This document shows positions 32,871 to 41,812 of a stretch of DNA of 64,000 nucleotides, in pieces. The DNA is taken from positions 496,001 to 560,000 of the forward strand of contig OY970284.1 in the NCBI GenBank assembly GCA_963715895.1, in the 5' to 3' direction. The position numbers were made by a program, and so were the translations under genes. A model generated the notes under the pieces. It did not search any database and had not been told where the DNA came from. It saw only the letters and a program-made list of their open reading frames with translations. The stretch's first letter is position 1, and each line of letters begins with the position of its first letter. The DNA is from JADGNZ01 sp963715895 (GTDB lineage: Bacteria; Acidobacteriota; Thermoanaerobaculia; Gp7-AA8).

Positions 32871-35800
32871 GATGTCCTCCGTCTCACCCGTGGTGTCTGG
32901 ATGCAGCGCGTCAATAGTGCGATCGACTGCCACGCTGGCAATCGGCCGCTGGTGATGGCGTCGAGTTGCGTCTGCCGCAGCGCCTGAGCCGGGGAATCGC
33001 CGGCCGCCAGGTGCCGATGAATGGAGAGGAAGAGCTCCCTGGCGTCGGCATCGCCGATCGGCGTCAACGTGCCGATGACATTGCCTGCTCCTGCCGCCGC
33101 GAATGCCGCGCCGAGGCTGAGTGAGCGGACATCCGGCGACGTCGATCCGCGGAGCGTTTCACATGCCGCGAGCACGACGATCGTGTTTCTGCCAACGGAA
33201 TCTGCCGCGATCCTCGACCAGGTGGCGCGATCGCCATCGGCAAACCGCAGGGCAGCGTCACCGGTGCCCGGCTGTCTTTCCGTGTGGCCGGCGAGGTGGA
33301 CGACCGCGTTGCGCAGGAGCGCATCGTGAAGCGAGGCATAGGTCGTATTGGCCGTGGCGATGACGTGCCCTTCGGCATAGAGCGGAACGATCTCGCTGAC
33401 CTCACCGTTCGCTTCCGGAAGCGCATGCGTCGCCACGCGCTCACCGGAGGGCAGCGTGATCGCGGTGATTACGCGCGGAGCGCTCGTCTCGACGTTGTCG
33501 AGCACCGCGGCGTTCGGTGCGATTGCGACCGACACATCCTGGACGAGGTGCCTCTTTCGCCTCGTGTCGTAAAGCGCCGCGAACGGAACTCGTTCCAGCC
33601 GGCGATCGGCGATCACGATGACCTCGTCGCCTCGCTCGAGGATCCTGCTGCTGGGGCGGATCAGGACATCGAAGAGATCCCGCAGAGACGCGGCGTCGCC
33701 GTTTTCAACCGCTGCGGCCAGTTGCACGAGATGCGCACGCGAAATGTGCGCGCGTGCGACCGCCACATCGTTCTCCGCCACGGCGAAGGCGACCACTTCG
33801 TCCGGCAGCGACGTAATGTGCAGCACGATCGTGGCGGTGCCGCGAAGCCTTCGTTGCAGATCCTCGATCGTCCGTGGATGCGCCGCATTCATGCCGAATG
33901 CTGACTGGGCAAGCCTTCGTTCTGCATACTGAAAGGCAAGGCTGCGATCTCCACGATCGAGAGTCAGGCGGATGGCGTCATCGAACAGCGCATCGCCCGA
34001 GTCATCAACTGGTGCAACGGCCGAACCCGGCAGCTGGAGTGGACGGCGCTCGACTTCGACGATGCCGCGCTCCAGATCGATCAGCGCGTCATCCCGCTTG
34101 CCCAGAAGCATCGAGGCGCGGGCACGATAAAGGTACGGCGTAGGGAGAAAGGCGTTGAGTTTCGCGTCCTGATAGAAACGGATGGCCGTCGTCAGCGAGT
34201 CGGTGGCGCGGCGGGGATCCTCGGAAACGAGGATTGCCCCTTCGCCTGCCCGGCTGTTCGCCACCGCGCGGTCGCGAAGAGAGACATCGGAGATGCGCTC
34301 TGCCGCGGCCAGCGCTTCGCGGGCGAGCCGCGTAGCCGCGGCGTGATCGCCTTCCTCATCGGACACCGTCGCGCTGCGCACCAGGGCATCGGGAAAGAGC
34401 GACGGATTCGCGGCGGTGCGCGATTCCTCGACTTCCACGGCAAGCAGCGCACGGGCAGAGTCGAGGCGCCCCGCGCGCTGTTCCATGCGCGAGGCGGCGG
34501 TTAGGCCGACCAGCAGGCGATCGCCTCGTCCTTCGATCCCCATGCCGTCAAACGCGTGGATGCGCGCCGCCCAGGCGTCGTCCGGGCGGCCGGCCGACAT
34601 CCACGCCGTCGCCAGCATCGAATGAATGAAGGCGAGATTCGCCCTCTCTCCCAGTTGCGCGAAGGAGGTTTCCGCTTCCGTCAGCAGAGCGATGGCGCGG
34701 CTCCAGTCGTTGTCCGCCATCGCGCAGAGAGCCAGTTCCCAACGGATCTGCGCACGCAGCGCACCGTATGTTCGATGCGGTTCGATCTCCTTGAGCAGGT
34801 TCTCGAGCGTCGCGCGTGCCGCCGGCCCCTCGTTCCGCGCGTAGGCGACGCTGCCGGCAAAATAGCGAGCCACGTACGCCATAGGACTTCCCGCCGCCGC
34901 GAGCTCCTGTCCCGCCGCCGCCAGACTCCGCGCGGCCTCGTCGAGTTGCTGGCGCGCGTAGGCGATGCGGCCCTGCCGATAGATCTGATAGGCGTGTGCG
35001 AGATGGGCTCGCCGCTGCGGATCAGAGGCATCGATCGAGGCAACGGTCTCGCGCAGAAGCGACTCGTGCGAGTCCGTCGAAAGCGCATCGCCGATTGCGC
35101 GCGCCGAGGTGAGAAGCCGCGTCGCCTCGGCTGCGTCGCCCCGAATCGTTGCTTCGCCCCACCGGCCGAGGTGCTCTGCCTCCGCGAAGGTCCGGCTCTG
35201 CTGTGGATACGCCTTCACGATCTGACGCACGATGCGGGCATCACCACTCTGCGCGGCGCGCTCCAGCCGCGGCAGCTCGCTTCGAAAGAGCGCGTCGGCA
35301 GATGTCGTAGGAAGTCTGGCCATGCGCCGCCGGGCTTCCTCCGCCCACGGCGACGAAGAATCGACGGCCAGATACTTCTCCCACGCCCGCCGAGCTTCCT
35401 GCGCCAGACCGAGGCGCTCCAGTATCAGGGCGCGATTGAAGAGAGCTTCGGGGAGACGTGCATCCGTGCGAAGCGCCTGATCGGCCGCGGCCAGCGCCTC
35501 GGGATACAGCGATGCGCGGCCCAGAGTCTGGGCTGCCGTGTAACGAGCCGAGGCGAGATCGTTGGCGATCCGGGCATCGCCCGGTGCTCGCTCACTAGCG
35601 ATGCGTAGCCGGTCGACGGCCTTCAGCGGATCGTCTTCGGCCAGCAGCAACGCAATACCTGCCACGTGTTGGGCCTCCGGGGACGCATCACGATCGGCGT
35701 GCTCAATCGCGTTCGCTGCCGCACCTCCGAGGCGCAGGCGCTCGGTGTCGGGGAACGATCCGCTGGCACGCATCGACCCGCGATACGGCGCATACGCGAA

Positions 35801-36154
35801 TCCTCCGGAGATTCGTGGCTCAACAAGACGAATGCTGCGCGGCGCCAGATCGACCAGATCTCCAATCGCCGGCACGCGCTGACGAACGACGCGCTGCCAG
35901 ACGATCGGCGCACCGATCGCGATCGCCGCGATTACGGCGGCAATGGCCAACCATGTGGTCCGGGACGGCGAACGATTCGTTTCGCGTGAGAAGGTCGCGC
36001 TGGCGAGCTCCAACTCCCGCATGCACGACCGGCACGTCTCCACGTGCGCGAGGATCGCGTCAAGCTCCGGCCCGTCGATGCGACCTTCCGCGAGCGCGGC
36101 GATCGTCTCGGCGTCCGGGCATCGGGCCGCCCGCGCGTGCGCATCGCCGGTCAT
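32855..36154 (-). CDS. zf-HC2 / transmembrane / TPR / CHAT-protease protein
   Basis: A 1099-residue protein. The N-terminal anti-sigma-like zinc finger has H37-x3-C41-x2-C44 (HVETCRSC). A single membrane helix follows (about 67-86, TWLAIAAVIAAIAIGAPIVW), then many TPR-like helical repeats (about 150-800), and a CHAT peptidase domain at the end with catalytic His957 in VVHLAGHTER and Cys998 in VVLAACETLRG. The start overlaps the stop of the sigma-factor gene (ATGA), giving a sigma/anti-sigma pair. Orientation suggests cytoplasmic zinc finger and external or periplasmic TPR-CHAT, if the helix spans once. Such fusions are known from Acidobacteria and other complex bacteria; targets are unknown. 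Confidence 0.85.
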   Translation of the reverse strand: MTGDAHARAARCPDAETIAALAEGRIDGPELDAILAHVETCRSCMRELELASATFSRETNRSPSRTTWLAIAAVIAAIAIGAPIVWQRVVRQRVPAIGDLVDLAPRSIRLVEPRISGGFAYAPYRGSMRASGSFPDTERLRLGGAAANAIEHADRDASPEAQHVAGIALLLAEDDPLKAVDRLRIASERAPGDARIANDLASARYTAAQTLGRASLYPEALAAADQALRTDARLPEALFNRALILERLGLAQEARRAWEKYLAVDSSSPWAEEARRRMARLPTTSADALFRSELPRLERAAQSGDARIVRQIVKAYPQQSRTFAEAEHLGRWGEATIRGDAAEATRLLTSARAIGDALSTDSHESLLRETVASIDASDPQRRAHLAHAYQIYRQGRIAYARQQLDEAARSLAAAGQELAAAGSPMAYVARYFAGSVAYARNEGPAARATLENLLKEIEPHRTYGALRAQIRWELALCAMADNDWSRAIALLTEAETSFAQLGERANLAFIHSMLATAWMSAGRPDDAWAARIHAFDGMGIEGRGDRLLVGLTAASRMEQRAGRLDSARALLAVEVEESRTAANPSLFPDALVRSATVSDEEGDHAAATRLAREALAAAERISDVSLRDRAVANSRAGEGAILVSEDPRRATDSLTTAIRFYQDAKLNAFLPTPYLYRARASMLLGKRDDALIDLERGIVEVERRPLQLPGSAVAPVDDSGDALFDDAIRLTLDRGDRSLAFQYAERRLAQSAFGMNAAHPRTIEDLQRRLRGTATIVLHITSLPDEVVAFAVAENDVAVARAHISRAHLVQLAAAVENGDAASLRDLFDVLIRPSSRILERGDEVIVIADRRLERVPFAALYDTRRKRHLVQDVSVAIAPNAAVLDNVETSAPRVITAITLPSGERVATHALPEANGEVSEIVPLYAEGHVIATANTTYASLHDALLRNAVVHLAGHTERQPGTGDAALRFADGDRATWSRIAADSVGRNTIVVLAACETLRGSTSPDVRSLSLGAAFAAAGAGNVIGTLTPIGDADARELFLSIHRHLAAGDSPAQALRQTQLDAITSGRLPAWQSIALLTRCIQTPRVRRRTSWATS

Positions 36155-37008
36155 AAATGAGCTCCTCGTGGTTCTGCTCCTTCCTTCCGGCTGACTGGCA
36201 CGCTTATGTCGTTTTCCCGATCAGTCAGCCCAAAATCGAGCGAGGCGAACGCCGAGCCGATCAGCTCCTCGGCGGAACCGGCGCCGACGTTCGCGTCGAC
36301 CAGAGAGCGGCGAAGGACGGCAAGGATCTGTTCGAGACGCCGGTAAAGAGGCCGCTGCGGCACATGAAGGATGCGCGCCGCATCGGCCAGGCTCAACATC
36401 GAGACGAATCGCAGACGAAGGAGCATCCGGTCCCGGATCGGCAACGACCCGATCACTTCGCTGATGACCGAGCTGGTGCGCTGGGAGAGTTGTTGCACCT
36501 CTCCCTGAGCGACAGCCGCGTCGGCGTCGTCGCGGCCGGCGACGTTCTCCACGGTAACCGGATCCATCTCGACGAGACGCATCCGGGACGGCCGGATGGG
36601 AAGTCTGGCCGCCATCGCCTCGATGCCGCCGGCCGTCAACGTGTCATCAACCGCGCGAACCATCGGAACCGCTTCGGCAAGCGTCCGTTCATCGCGTCTG
36701 ATCAGCATTTCCAGCAGGATGCCGGCCTCTCCCATTCTTTTCGCTTCCGATGATGGTCGCCAGCGTCCGAGGGTGCGAAAGCGCTCGTCGGCGAGCATCC
36801 GCTGAATGATGACGGTCAGATACGTAGCCAGCGACGAGCGGCCCTCCCAGGCGCGGAGCACGGAATAGTCGTTCTCGATCAGCGCAAGCTTCACCGTCGA
36901 GGCGAAGTCATCGACGTCGGCCCCGACAACCCGCGCGCGTTGGCAGACGAACCGGACGAGTCGTTCCACCAGCGCCAGGTTGGAGCGAAGGAGTTCCTGG
37001 CTGTTCAT
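36151..37008 (-). CDS. ECF-like sigma-70 family sigma factor
   Basis: A 285-residue sigma factor. Region 2 lies at about 10-90 (LALVERLVRFVCQRARV, DDFASTVKLALI, SLATYLTVIIQRMLADERFR), and region 4 at about 190-250 (LPIRDRMLLRLRFVSMLSLADAARILHVPQRPLYRRLEQILAVLRRSL) with a helix-turn-helix. The linker is longer than usual and a 35-residue C-terminal tail follows. ATG 37008 begins the conserved region. It is followed by the zf-HC2 TPR-CHAT gene, whose zinc finger is expected to bind it. It may control the divergent MACPF-like gene, whose promoter must lie in the 160-base gap. Confidence 0.82.
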   Translation of the reverse strand: MNSQELLRSNLALVERLVRFVCQRARVVGADVDDFASTVKLALIENDYSVLRAWEGRSSLATYLTVIIQRMLADERFRTLGRWRPSSEAKRMGEAGILLEMLIRRDERTLAEAVPMVRAVDDTLTAGGIEAMAARLPIRPSRMRLVEMDPVTVENVAGRDDADAAVAQGEVQQLSQRTSSVISEVIGSLPIRDRMLLRLRFVSMLSLADAARILHVPQRPLYRRLEQILAVLRRSLVDANVGAGSAEELIGSAFASLDFGLTDRENDISVPVSRKEGAEPRGAHL

Positions 37009-37168
37009 CGGAAGGATGTGCCGAGACTGGCTGGGAGGATAGACCTTTTTAAAGACGCCTGGGCCTTCTTCATCAGGAAAGTGATTGACGCGGTGGAAAA
37101 ACCGGACCGCGCGCCAGACCCACAAGCGTGCATCGATGACAACAAACTTTAGAGAGGAAGGAAATGCC

Positions 37169-38707
37169 ATGCAAGAAACCACGAATGTCACGCAACCACC
37201 CACCACGCTCTATCAGGGTTACGACAGCTTCCAGGGACAGGCCCGCAACACGCTCGTGAGTGGGCTGACGAACATCACCAACGGGCAGACCTACACCAAT
37301 GTCACGGTCTGCACCGATACGAGCTCGGTCCAGCAGGCGTTGAGCGCCTCCGCCTCGGTATCGGACGGGTTTGCCGACTTCTCCGTCAGCGCCTCGGCGA
37401 AATTCGCGCAGTCGCTCAACCTTTCCAGCACGAGCGTTGTCGTGATCGTCAACTGCGTGCATGTGATCGGGGAGACGCAGGCGAACCAGTACAGTCTCAA
37501 GATGCCGCCGGGGGTGACGGCTCAGGGATTCTTCGACAACTACGGCGACTCGTTCGTGAGCGCGATCGTGTTGGGCGGGCAGTACTATGCGGCGTTCGTG
37601 TTCGATTCGACGTCGACCGAAGAGCAGACGCAGATCTCCGCGCAGCTCTCAGGCAGCGCCGGCACGCTGAGCGCTTCGCTCAGCGCGACGCTGAGCTCCG
37701 CCTCGAGCGCGACGAGTACGACCATGCGGATGTCCCAGAAGGTGATGGGCATCGAGAAGCCGCCGGCACTTCCCGGCGATGCAAATGGCATCGTGCAGTT
37801 CGCGCTCTCGTTCGGCTCGCTGACGATCGATTCGCCTCAGGTGCTCTGCTTCGCGGTCACCGGGTACGAGCACGTGATGAGCAACCCCGCCTTTTTCACC
37901 GCCGTCGTCACGAATCGCAATCTTCTCGGCACCGCCAGCTTGACGCCGTTCATCGACGCCACGAACGTACTGGCAGCGTTGTCGGGACAGGTGGCGTCGA
38001 TCCAGCAGATGTATACCGCGTACGGGTATACGGGCGACTCGCAGTTCGCAACGAACGCGGCGCAGACCGCGGCGGATCAGAAATCGCTGGCGGCGCTGAT
38101 CGCGAACATCGAGAACAATGTCACCGCGACGTACGCCGCGCCCGCGCTACCGAGCCTCGGCCTCGGAACGCCGATGCCGAGCTTCGCGCTCAATCCGACG
38201 ACCGCGCCAGCGGAGCTGAACTACCCGGGCTTGACCGTCGTTCCGTTCTTCGATCTAACGCCGTCGCAGGTTGCTGCGGGGACGAAGCCGGCGTCGATCA
38301 CGCTGCTTGGCCAGAACCCCGTCAGCGGAATCTCAGTCGTCTACAGCGACGGTACGAGCGTGACGCACGGGACGTCGTCGTCGACTGTCGGACCGTTGAC
38401 GATCGCTGCCAACGATTCCATCGCGAACGTGTCGATGCTGATTGATAATCCGGTATTTGCCCTATATATCGAGACGGCGAGCGGTCAGTCTCTCGGCCCG
38501 AGCCTCCCGCCGAGCAGCCCGCCCAGCTTCGTCTTCTCCGCACCCCCGGCGATCATCGGCTTCGCCGGCAATGTCGTTTCCGATACTCTGACCAACCTCG
38601 TGCCGATCGCGGTCACGGTGTCCGACGCGGTGTGGATTACTCGCCAGCCGGCGTCCCTCGTCCGCCGCGCCACCCGCGCGTCGCAACAAGTTCAGGCACA
38701 CGCGTAG
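37169..38707 (+). CDS. Putative MACPF-like protein with jacalin-like C-terminal domain
   Basis: A 512-residue protein without signal peptide. The N-terminal part opens TLYQGYDSFQGQARN, has Ser-rich amphipathic-looking stretches (SVSASAKFAQSLNLSSTSVVV), and then YGDSFVSAIVLGGQYYAAFVF followed by TSTEEQTQISAQLSGS. This resembles the MACPF-type Y-G-D-x-F-V-x-G-x-x-x-G-G-x-x-Y signature. The C-terminal 130 residues (ISVVYSDG, FALYIETASGQSLGP, IIGFAGNVVSDTLTNL) resemble a jacalin-type lectin fold. If correct it is a lectin-targeted pore former. It is divergent from a sigma/TPR-CHAT operon. ATG 37169 has AGGAAGG upstream. The MACPF and jacalin assignments come from pattern memory and need profile searches. 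Confidence 0.55.
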   Translation: MQETTNVTQPPTTLYQGYDSFQGQARNTLVSGLTNITNGQTYTNVTVCTDTSSVQQALSASASVSDGFADFSVSASAKFAQSLNLSSTSVVVIVNCVHVIGETQANQYSLKMPPGVTAQGFFDNYGDSFVSAIVLGGQYYAAFVFDSTSTEEQTQISAQLSGSAGTLSASLSATLSSASSATSTTMRMSQKVMGIEKPPALPGDANGIVQFALSFGSLTIDSPQVLCFAVTGYEHVMSNPAFFTAVVTNRNLLGTASLTPFIDATNVLAALSGQVASIQQMYTAYGYTGDSQFATNAAQTAADQKSLAALIANIENNVTATYAAPALPSLGLGTPMPSFALNPTTAPAELNYPGLTVVPFFDLTPSQVAAGTKPASITLLGQNPVSGISVVYSDGTSVTHGTSSSTVGPLTIAANDSIANVSMLIDNPVFALYIETASGQSLGPSLPPSSPPSFVFSAPPAIIGFAGNVVSDTLTNLVPIAVTVSDAVWITRQPASLVRRATRASQQVQAHA

Positions 38708-38785
38708 CGAGAGGAGTCGCCGGACGCAAGCGATCAGATTGGAAACCGCGCAGTCCGAGCAGCCAGTACGAAGAACTTCCGAGCA

Positions 38786-38820
38786 AGAGCCTTCCCGTCG
38801 TTTCCCGGCGGGAAGGCTCT
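38786..38820 (+). terminator. Terminator-like hairpin after the MACPF-like gene
   Basis: AGAGCCTTCCCG (38786-38797) and CGGGAAGGCTCT (38809-38820) form a perfect 12-bp stem with an 11-base loop. No T-run follows. It is 78 bases after the stop codon. Confidence 0.6.
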
Positions 38821-38927
38821 CGCCGCTTGAATGAGGTGGCTCTGGGTTGCCGTTGATGACGATGTGGAGGTAGCGTTGAACCCGCCGAGGATGACAAAGC
38901 GCTCGAGAGCGACCCCCGCCTTCTCGG

Positions 38928-39080
38928 TACGCCCTCGGCGCAAAACACATCGTCTTCGGACATCAGCCCGGAGCCTACACGTTCAACGATGGCTCGACGC
39001 GGAAGAAGGGAACGATGTTCGAGACGTTCGACGGCCTGGTCTTCCTCATCGACTTGGACGCAATTCGTTCGTGCAGATGA
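38928..39080 (+). pseudogene. Remnant of a calcineurin-like phosphoesterase
   Basis: The plus frame at 38928-39080 reads YALGAKHIVFGHQPGAYTF, then NDGSTRKKGTMFETFDGLVFLID, before a stop. The hIVFGHxPG segment followed by a late F-D-G-x-V-F-x-I-D strand is the C-terminal end of a metallophosphoesterase, the GH motif region. No start, no N-terminal metal motifs and no continuous frame upstream are present, so it is a decayed 3' fragment. Confidence 0.6.
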
Positions 39081-39212
39081 AGCGGAGCGCCTCGGGCGGC
39101 ATGTTGCAAGATGCACGACGCACGAAAGCAACATTGAACTCCGGAACCGGACAGCATCGCAAGCGCGTTTCGTCCGCTATTCCGCGCATCGAATGAACAT
39201 CATCGCCGTAGG

Positions 39213-40193
39213 TCACGTCCTCGCGGCACGGCTCCGGGGTGCCGGCCGCGGCGAACCGAGCGCATGTTGCGGGGTGGCTATGGTATTAGTTGCTCCGATC
39301 GTGCGCCGGTATTCGCCTGCCGAAACGCCATGCATCCGTTTGAACGCGCGGTTGAAGGCGGCGTCGGAATCGTAACCGACCGAATTCGCGACCTCCAGCA
39401 GCTTGCGGCCGCGATCGCGCAGCAACCGCGTGGCCCTGTACATGCGCCAGCGAGTCAAGTATTCGAGCGGTGTCTCGCCGACCAGTTGTTTGAATCGCAT
39501 GGCGAACCCGGCGCGCGACATGCCGCCCTCCGCGGCGAGATCTTCCACCGTCCACAAGCGCGCCATATCGCCATGCAACGCCGTCAGCACCCGGCCGATC
39601 TGGGGATCGCCCACGGCACGGAGCCAGTGCGACGCGCAGTCTTTGTGCTTCGACATGTAAAAGCGAATGGCCTGCAGGAAAAAGACATCGGTGAGACGAT
39701 TCACGACCACTTGCGAACCCGGTGCGTCGTGCTGCATCTCGGCCGCAAGCAGTCGAATCGTACTCTGCAGCGATGACGACTGCGGCTCATCCGCCTTGAT
39801 GTGGATCGTCGAAGGAAGCAGATCGACGACCGGCTTACTGAATGACGAATCGAGCGTGAAGCATCCGGTGAGCATCACCGTCGTTCGTCCCTCGCCGCCG
39901 TAGCGGTGAGAGGTCTGGAGCTCGCTGCTGATTTCATCCATGTCCACCAGCGCTGAGGCGGCATCATCGCGAAGCGAAAACGCCACTCCGCGCGGGAGCA
40001 CAAAACAATCGCCGCCGTCGAGCGACAGTGCGTCGCTTCCTTCCGCCTGCAGCCAGCATTGCCCGCGTAACACCATGCCGAACGACGCATGACCAGCGGG
40101 CATTCGGAACCCCCACGGCGCACCGAATTCGAACCGGCCATAGAAAACACTCTGAACCTCGAGAGCGGTGAAGACATCGGAGATGGGGTCCAT
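39213..40193 (-). CDS. AraC-family transcriptional regulator with cupin domain
   Basis: A 326-residue protein. The N-terminal half is an AraC-binding-like cupin (GRFEFGAPWGFRMPAGHASFGMVLRGQCWLQ, GGDCFVLPRG). The C-terminal half has two helix-turn-helix units: MARLWTVEDLAAEGGMSRAGFAMRFKQLVGETPLEYLTRWRM and LLEVANSVGYDSDAAFNRAFKRMHGVSAGEYR. It resembles regulators that accompany DoxX or short-chain oxidoreductase genes, and it is divergent from the DoxX-NmrA operon, which it probably controls through the dyad at 40245-40259. The start at ATG 40193 matches the family beginning MDPISDV. Confidence 0.9.
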   Translation of the reverse strand: MDPISDVFTALEVQSVFYGRFEFGAPWGFRMPAGHASFGMVLRGQCWLQAEGSDALSLDGGDCFVLPRGVAFSLRDDAASALVDMDEISSELQTSHRYGGEGRTTVMLTGCFTLDSSFSKPVVDLLPSTIHIKADEPQSSSLQSTIRLLAAEMQHDAPGSQVVVNRLTDVFFLQAIRFYMSKHKDCASHWLRAVGDPQIGRVLTALHGDMARLWTVEDLAAEGGMSRAGFAMRFKQLVGETPLEYLTRWRMYRATRLLRDRGRKLLEVANSVGYDSDAAFNRAFKRMHGVSAGEYRRTIGATNTIATPQHALGSPRPAPRSRAART

Positions 40194-40244
40194 GGTTACC
40201 TTCAAGTGTAGACGATCTGCATCATGTGCTGGCGTTTTGGTGAT

Positions 40245-40259
40245 TGATCGTATCGATCA
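40245..40259. promoter_or_regulatory. Dyad operator candidate between araC-like and doxX-like genes
   Basis: TGATCG-TAT-CGATCA is a perfect 6+3+6 inverted repeat in the 103-base divergent gap. It is placed where the regulator could act on both transcripts. Function inferred from position. Confidence 0.45.
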
Positions 40260-40296
40260 GTGGACTTATCGTAGCGACAGCAAAGGAGAAATGCAA

Positions 40297-40773
40297 ATGG
40301 AACCTCACGCAACCTCTTCTACAATTTCCCGGGCGGCAGCGACCGGCCGCGGGCTTCGCATCGCTCTCTGGTCCGCTCAGATCGCTCTGGCGATCGTCTT
40401 CGCACTGGCGGGCTGGATGAAGGTGTCCACGCCGGCCGCGGAGCTCGCCAAAATGGCGCCCGGTTTCTCGCTCGCCTTCCTCCGCTTCATCGGCATCGCG
40501 GAGTTGGCTGGGTCGATCGGCATCATCCTGCCGGCGCTGACGCGGATCGCGCCTCTGTTGACGCCGCTGGCTTCCTCCGGATTCGTCATCGTGATGGCGT
40601 CCGCGGCGGTACTTCACCTCGTTCGCGGCGAGCTGGGAGAGCTGGCGGTTGTGGTCGTGCTCGGAGCGCTCGCAAGCTTCGTCGCCTGGGGCCGCTTCAA
40701 GCGGGCTCCTATCGCCGCACGCGAGCGTCACGGCATGACCGGCCTGCACCTCGACGAAGGACGGCAGTCGTGA
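40297..40773 (+). CDS. DoxX-like membrane protein
   Basis: A 158-residue protein with four predicted membrane helices (RIALWSAQIALAIVFALAGWMKV, LAFLRFIGIAELAGSIGIILPAL, LLTPLASSGFVIVMASAAVLHLV, LAVVVVLGALASFVAW). The first helix with AGWMK and the RFIGIAELAGSIGIILPA segment match DoxX-like proteins, thought to act in thiol or quinone redox stress. ATG 40297 is chosen because AAAGGAG lies 8 bases upstream. Its stop overlaps the next gene (GTGA). Confidence 0.82.
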   Translation: MEPHATSSTISRAAATGRGLRIALWSAQIALAIVFALAGWMKVSTPAAELAKMAPGFSLAFLRFIGIAELAGSIGIILPALTRIAPLLTPLASSGFVIVMASAAVLHLVRGELGELAVVVVLGALASFVAWGRFKRAPIAARERHGMTGLHLDEGRQS

Positions 40774-41630
40774 CCAGCGATCGAACGATTCTCATCACCG
40801 GAGTGACAGGCCATCAGGGCGGCGCCACGGCGCGGGCGCTGCAGGGCGCCGGATTCCATCTGCGCGGCCTGACGCGCACGCCGGACAGCGAGCGGGCGGC
40901 GGCGTTGGCGAAACACGGCGTCGACGTCGTCAAGGGCGATCTCGATGACGAGGAGACGCTACGCCGTGCGTTGGCCGGCGCGTGGGGCGTCTTCGGCGTG
41001 CAGAACACGGGAGAGGCGGGTGTCGAGCGGGAAGAGGCGCAGGGCAAGCGTCTTGCGACGCTGGCGCGCGAGGCCGGCGTCGAGCACTACGTCTACACAT
41101 CCGTGGGATCAGCGGACAAGCGGACAGGCATCCCGCACTTCGACAACAAATGGCGCATCGAGGAGACCGTGCGCGGCCTCCGTTTCCCCTCGCATGTGAT
41201 CCTGCGTCCGGTGTTCTTCATGGAGAACCTGCTGGCGCCCTTCAGTCTCCAGGGCTCCACGCTGGCCTGGGCGCTCGGGCCAGACACGAAGCTGCAGATG
41301 ATTGCGGTGGACGACATCGGCTGGTTCGGCGCGCGCGCGTTCACCGACGCCGCCGCCTTGAACGGCCGCGAGATCGATCTTGCCGGTGACGTACGAACGA
41401 TGCGGGAGGCGGCGGAGATCCTGACGGAGGCATTAGGCCGGCCGATTGCGTTCGCGCAGACACCAATCGAACAGGTCCAGCAGTACAGCAAGGAGATGGC
41501 GTTGATGCTGGAATGGTTCGAGCGCGTCGGCTACAGCGCTGACGTCGCCGGCCTGGAACGCGAATTCGGCCGCGCGCTCACGAAGCTCCCCGATTGGTCA
41601 CGCCGCTACGCACGACCAGATGGACGCTGA
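40770..41630 (+). CDS. NmrA-family NAD(P)-binding protein
   Basis: A 286-residue atypical short-chain dehydrogenase-like protein. The dinucleotide motif is TILITGVTGHQGGATARAL, followed by RGLTRTPDS, VVKGDLDDEETL, FGVQNTGEAG and YVYTSVGSADKRTGIPHFDNKW. The N-terminal glycine motif favours NAD(P) sensing or an oxidoreductase role. The GTG start overlaps the doxX-like stop, so the genes are coupled. A degenerate copy of its last 20 codons recurs at 42388-42447, evidence of duplication. Confidence 0.87.
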   Translation: MTSDRTILITGVTGHQGGATARALQGAGFHLRGLTRTPDSERAAALAKHGVDVVKGDLDDEETLRRALAGAWGVFGVQNTGEAGVEREEAQGKRLATLAREAGVEHYVYTSVGSADKRTGIPHFDNKWRIEETVRGLRFPSHVILRPVFFMENLLAPFSLQGSTLAWALGPDTKLQMIAVDDIGWFGARAFTDAAALNGREIDLAGDVRTMREAAEILTEALGRPIAFAQTPIEQVQQYSKEMALMLEWFERVGYSADVAGLEREFGRALTKLPDWSRRYARPDGR

Positions 41631-41644
41631 AACGAGAGAGTGAC

Positions 41645-41812
41645 GTGGTTCTGAGAATCGAAGAACACCCCGATGGACCGCGAACGACGCTCGTTCTGAG
41701 CGGACGCATCGAATCGAGCGATGCGCAGGCGTTGAAGTTGCAGATCGATGGCGGTGAAACGGACGTGGCACGGGCGGCTGTTTCTAACAGTCTTAGGGAG
41801 GATTTCAAATGA
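41645..41812 (+). pseudogene. Truncated STAS-like (anti-anti-sigma) fragment
   Basis: From GTG 41645 the frame encodes 55 residues VVLRIEEHPDGPRTTLVLSG, then RIESSDAQALKLQIDGGET and an unrelated tail. The opening resembles the beta1-helix1 start of a STAS-like domain, but the rest of the domain is missing, so it looks like a truncated remnant. The stop overlaps the ATG of the SnoaL-like gene. It could still be translated. Confidence 0.45.
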
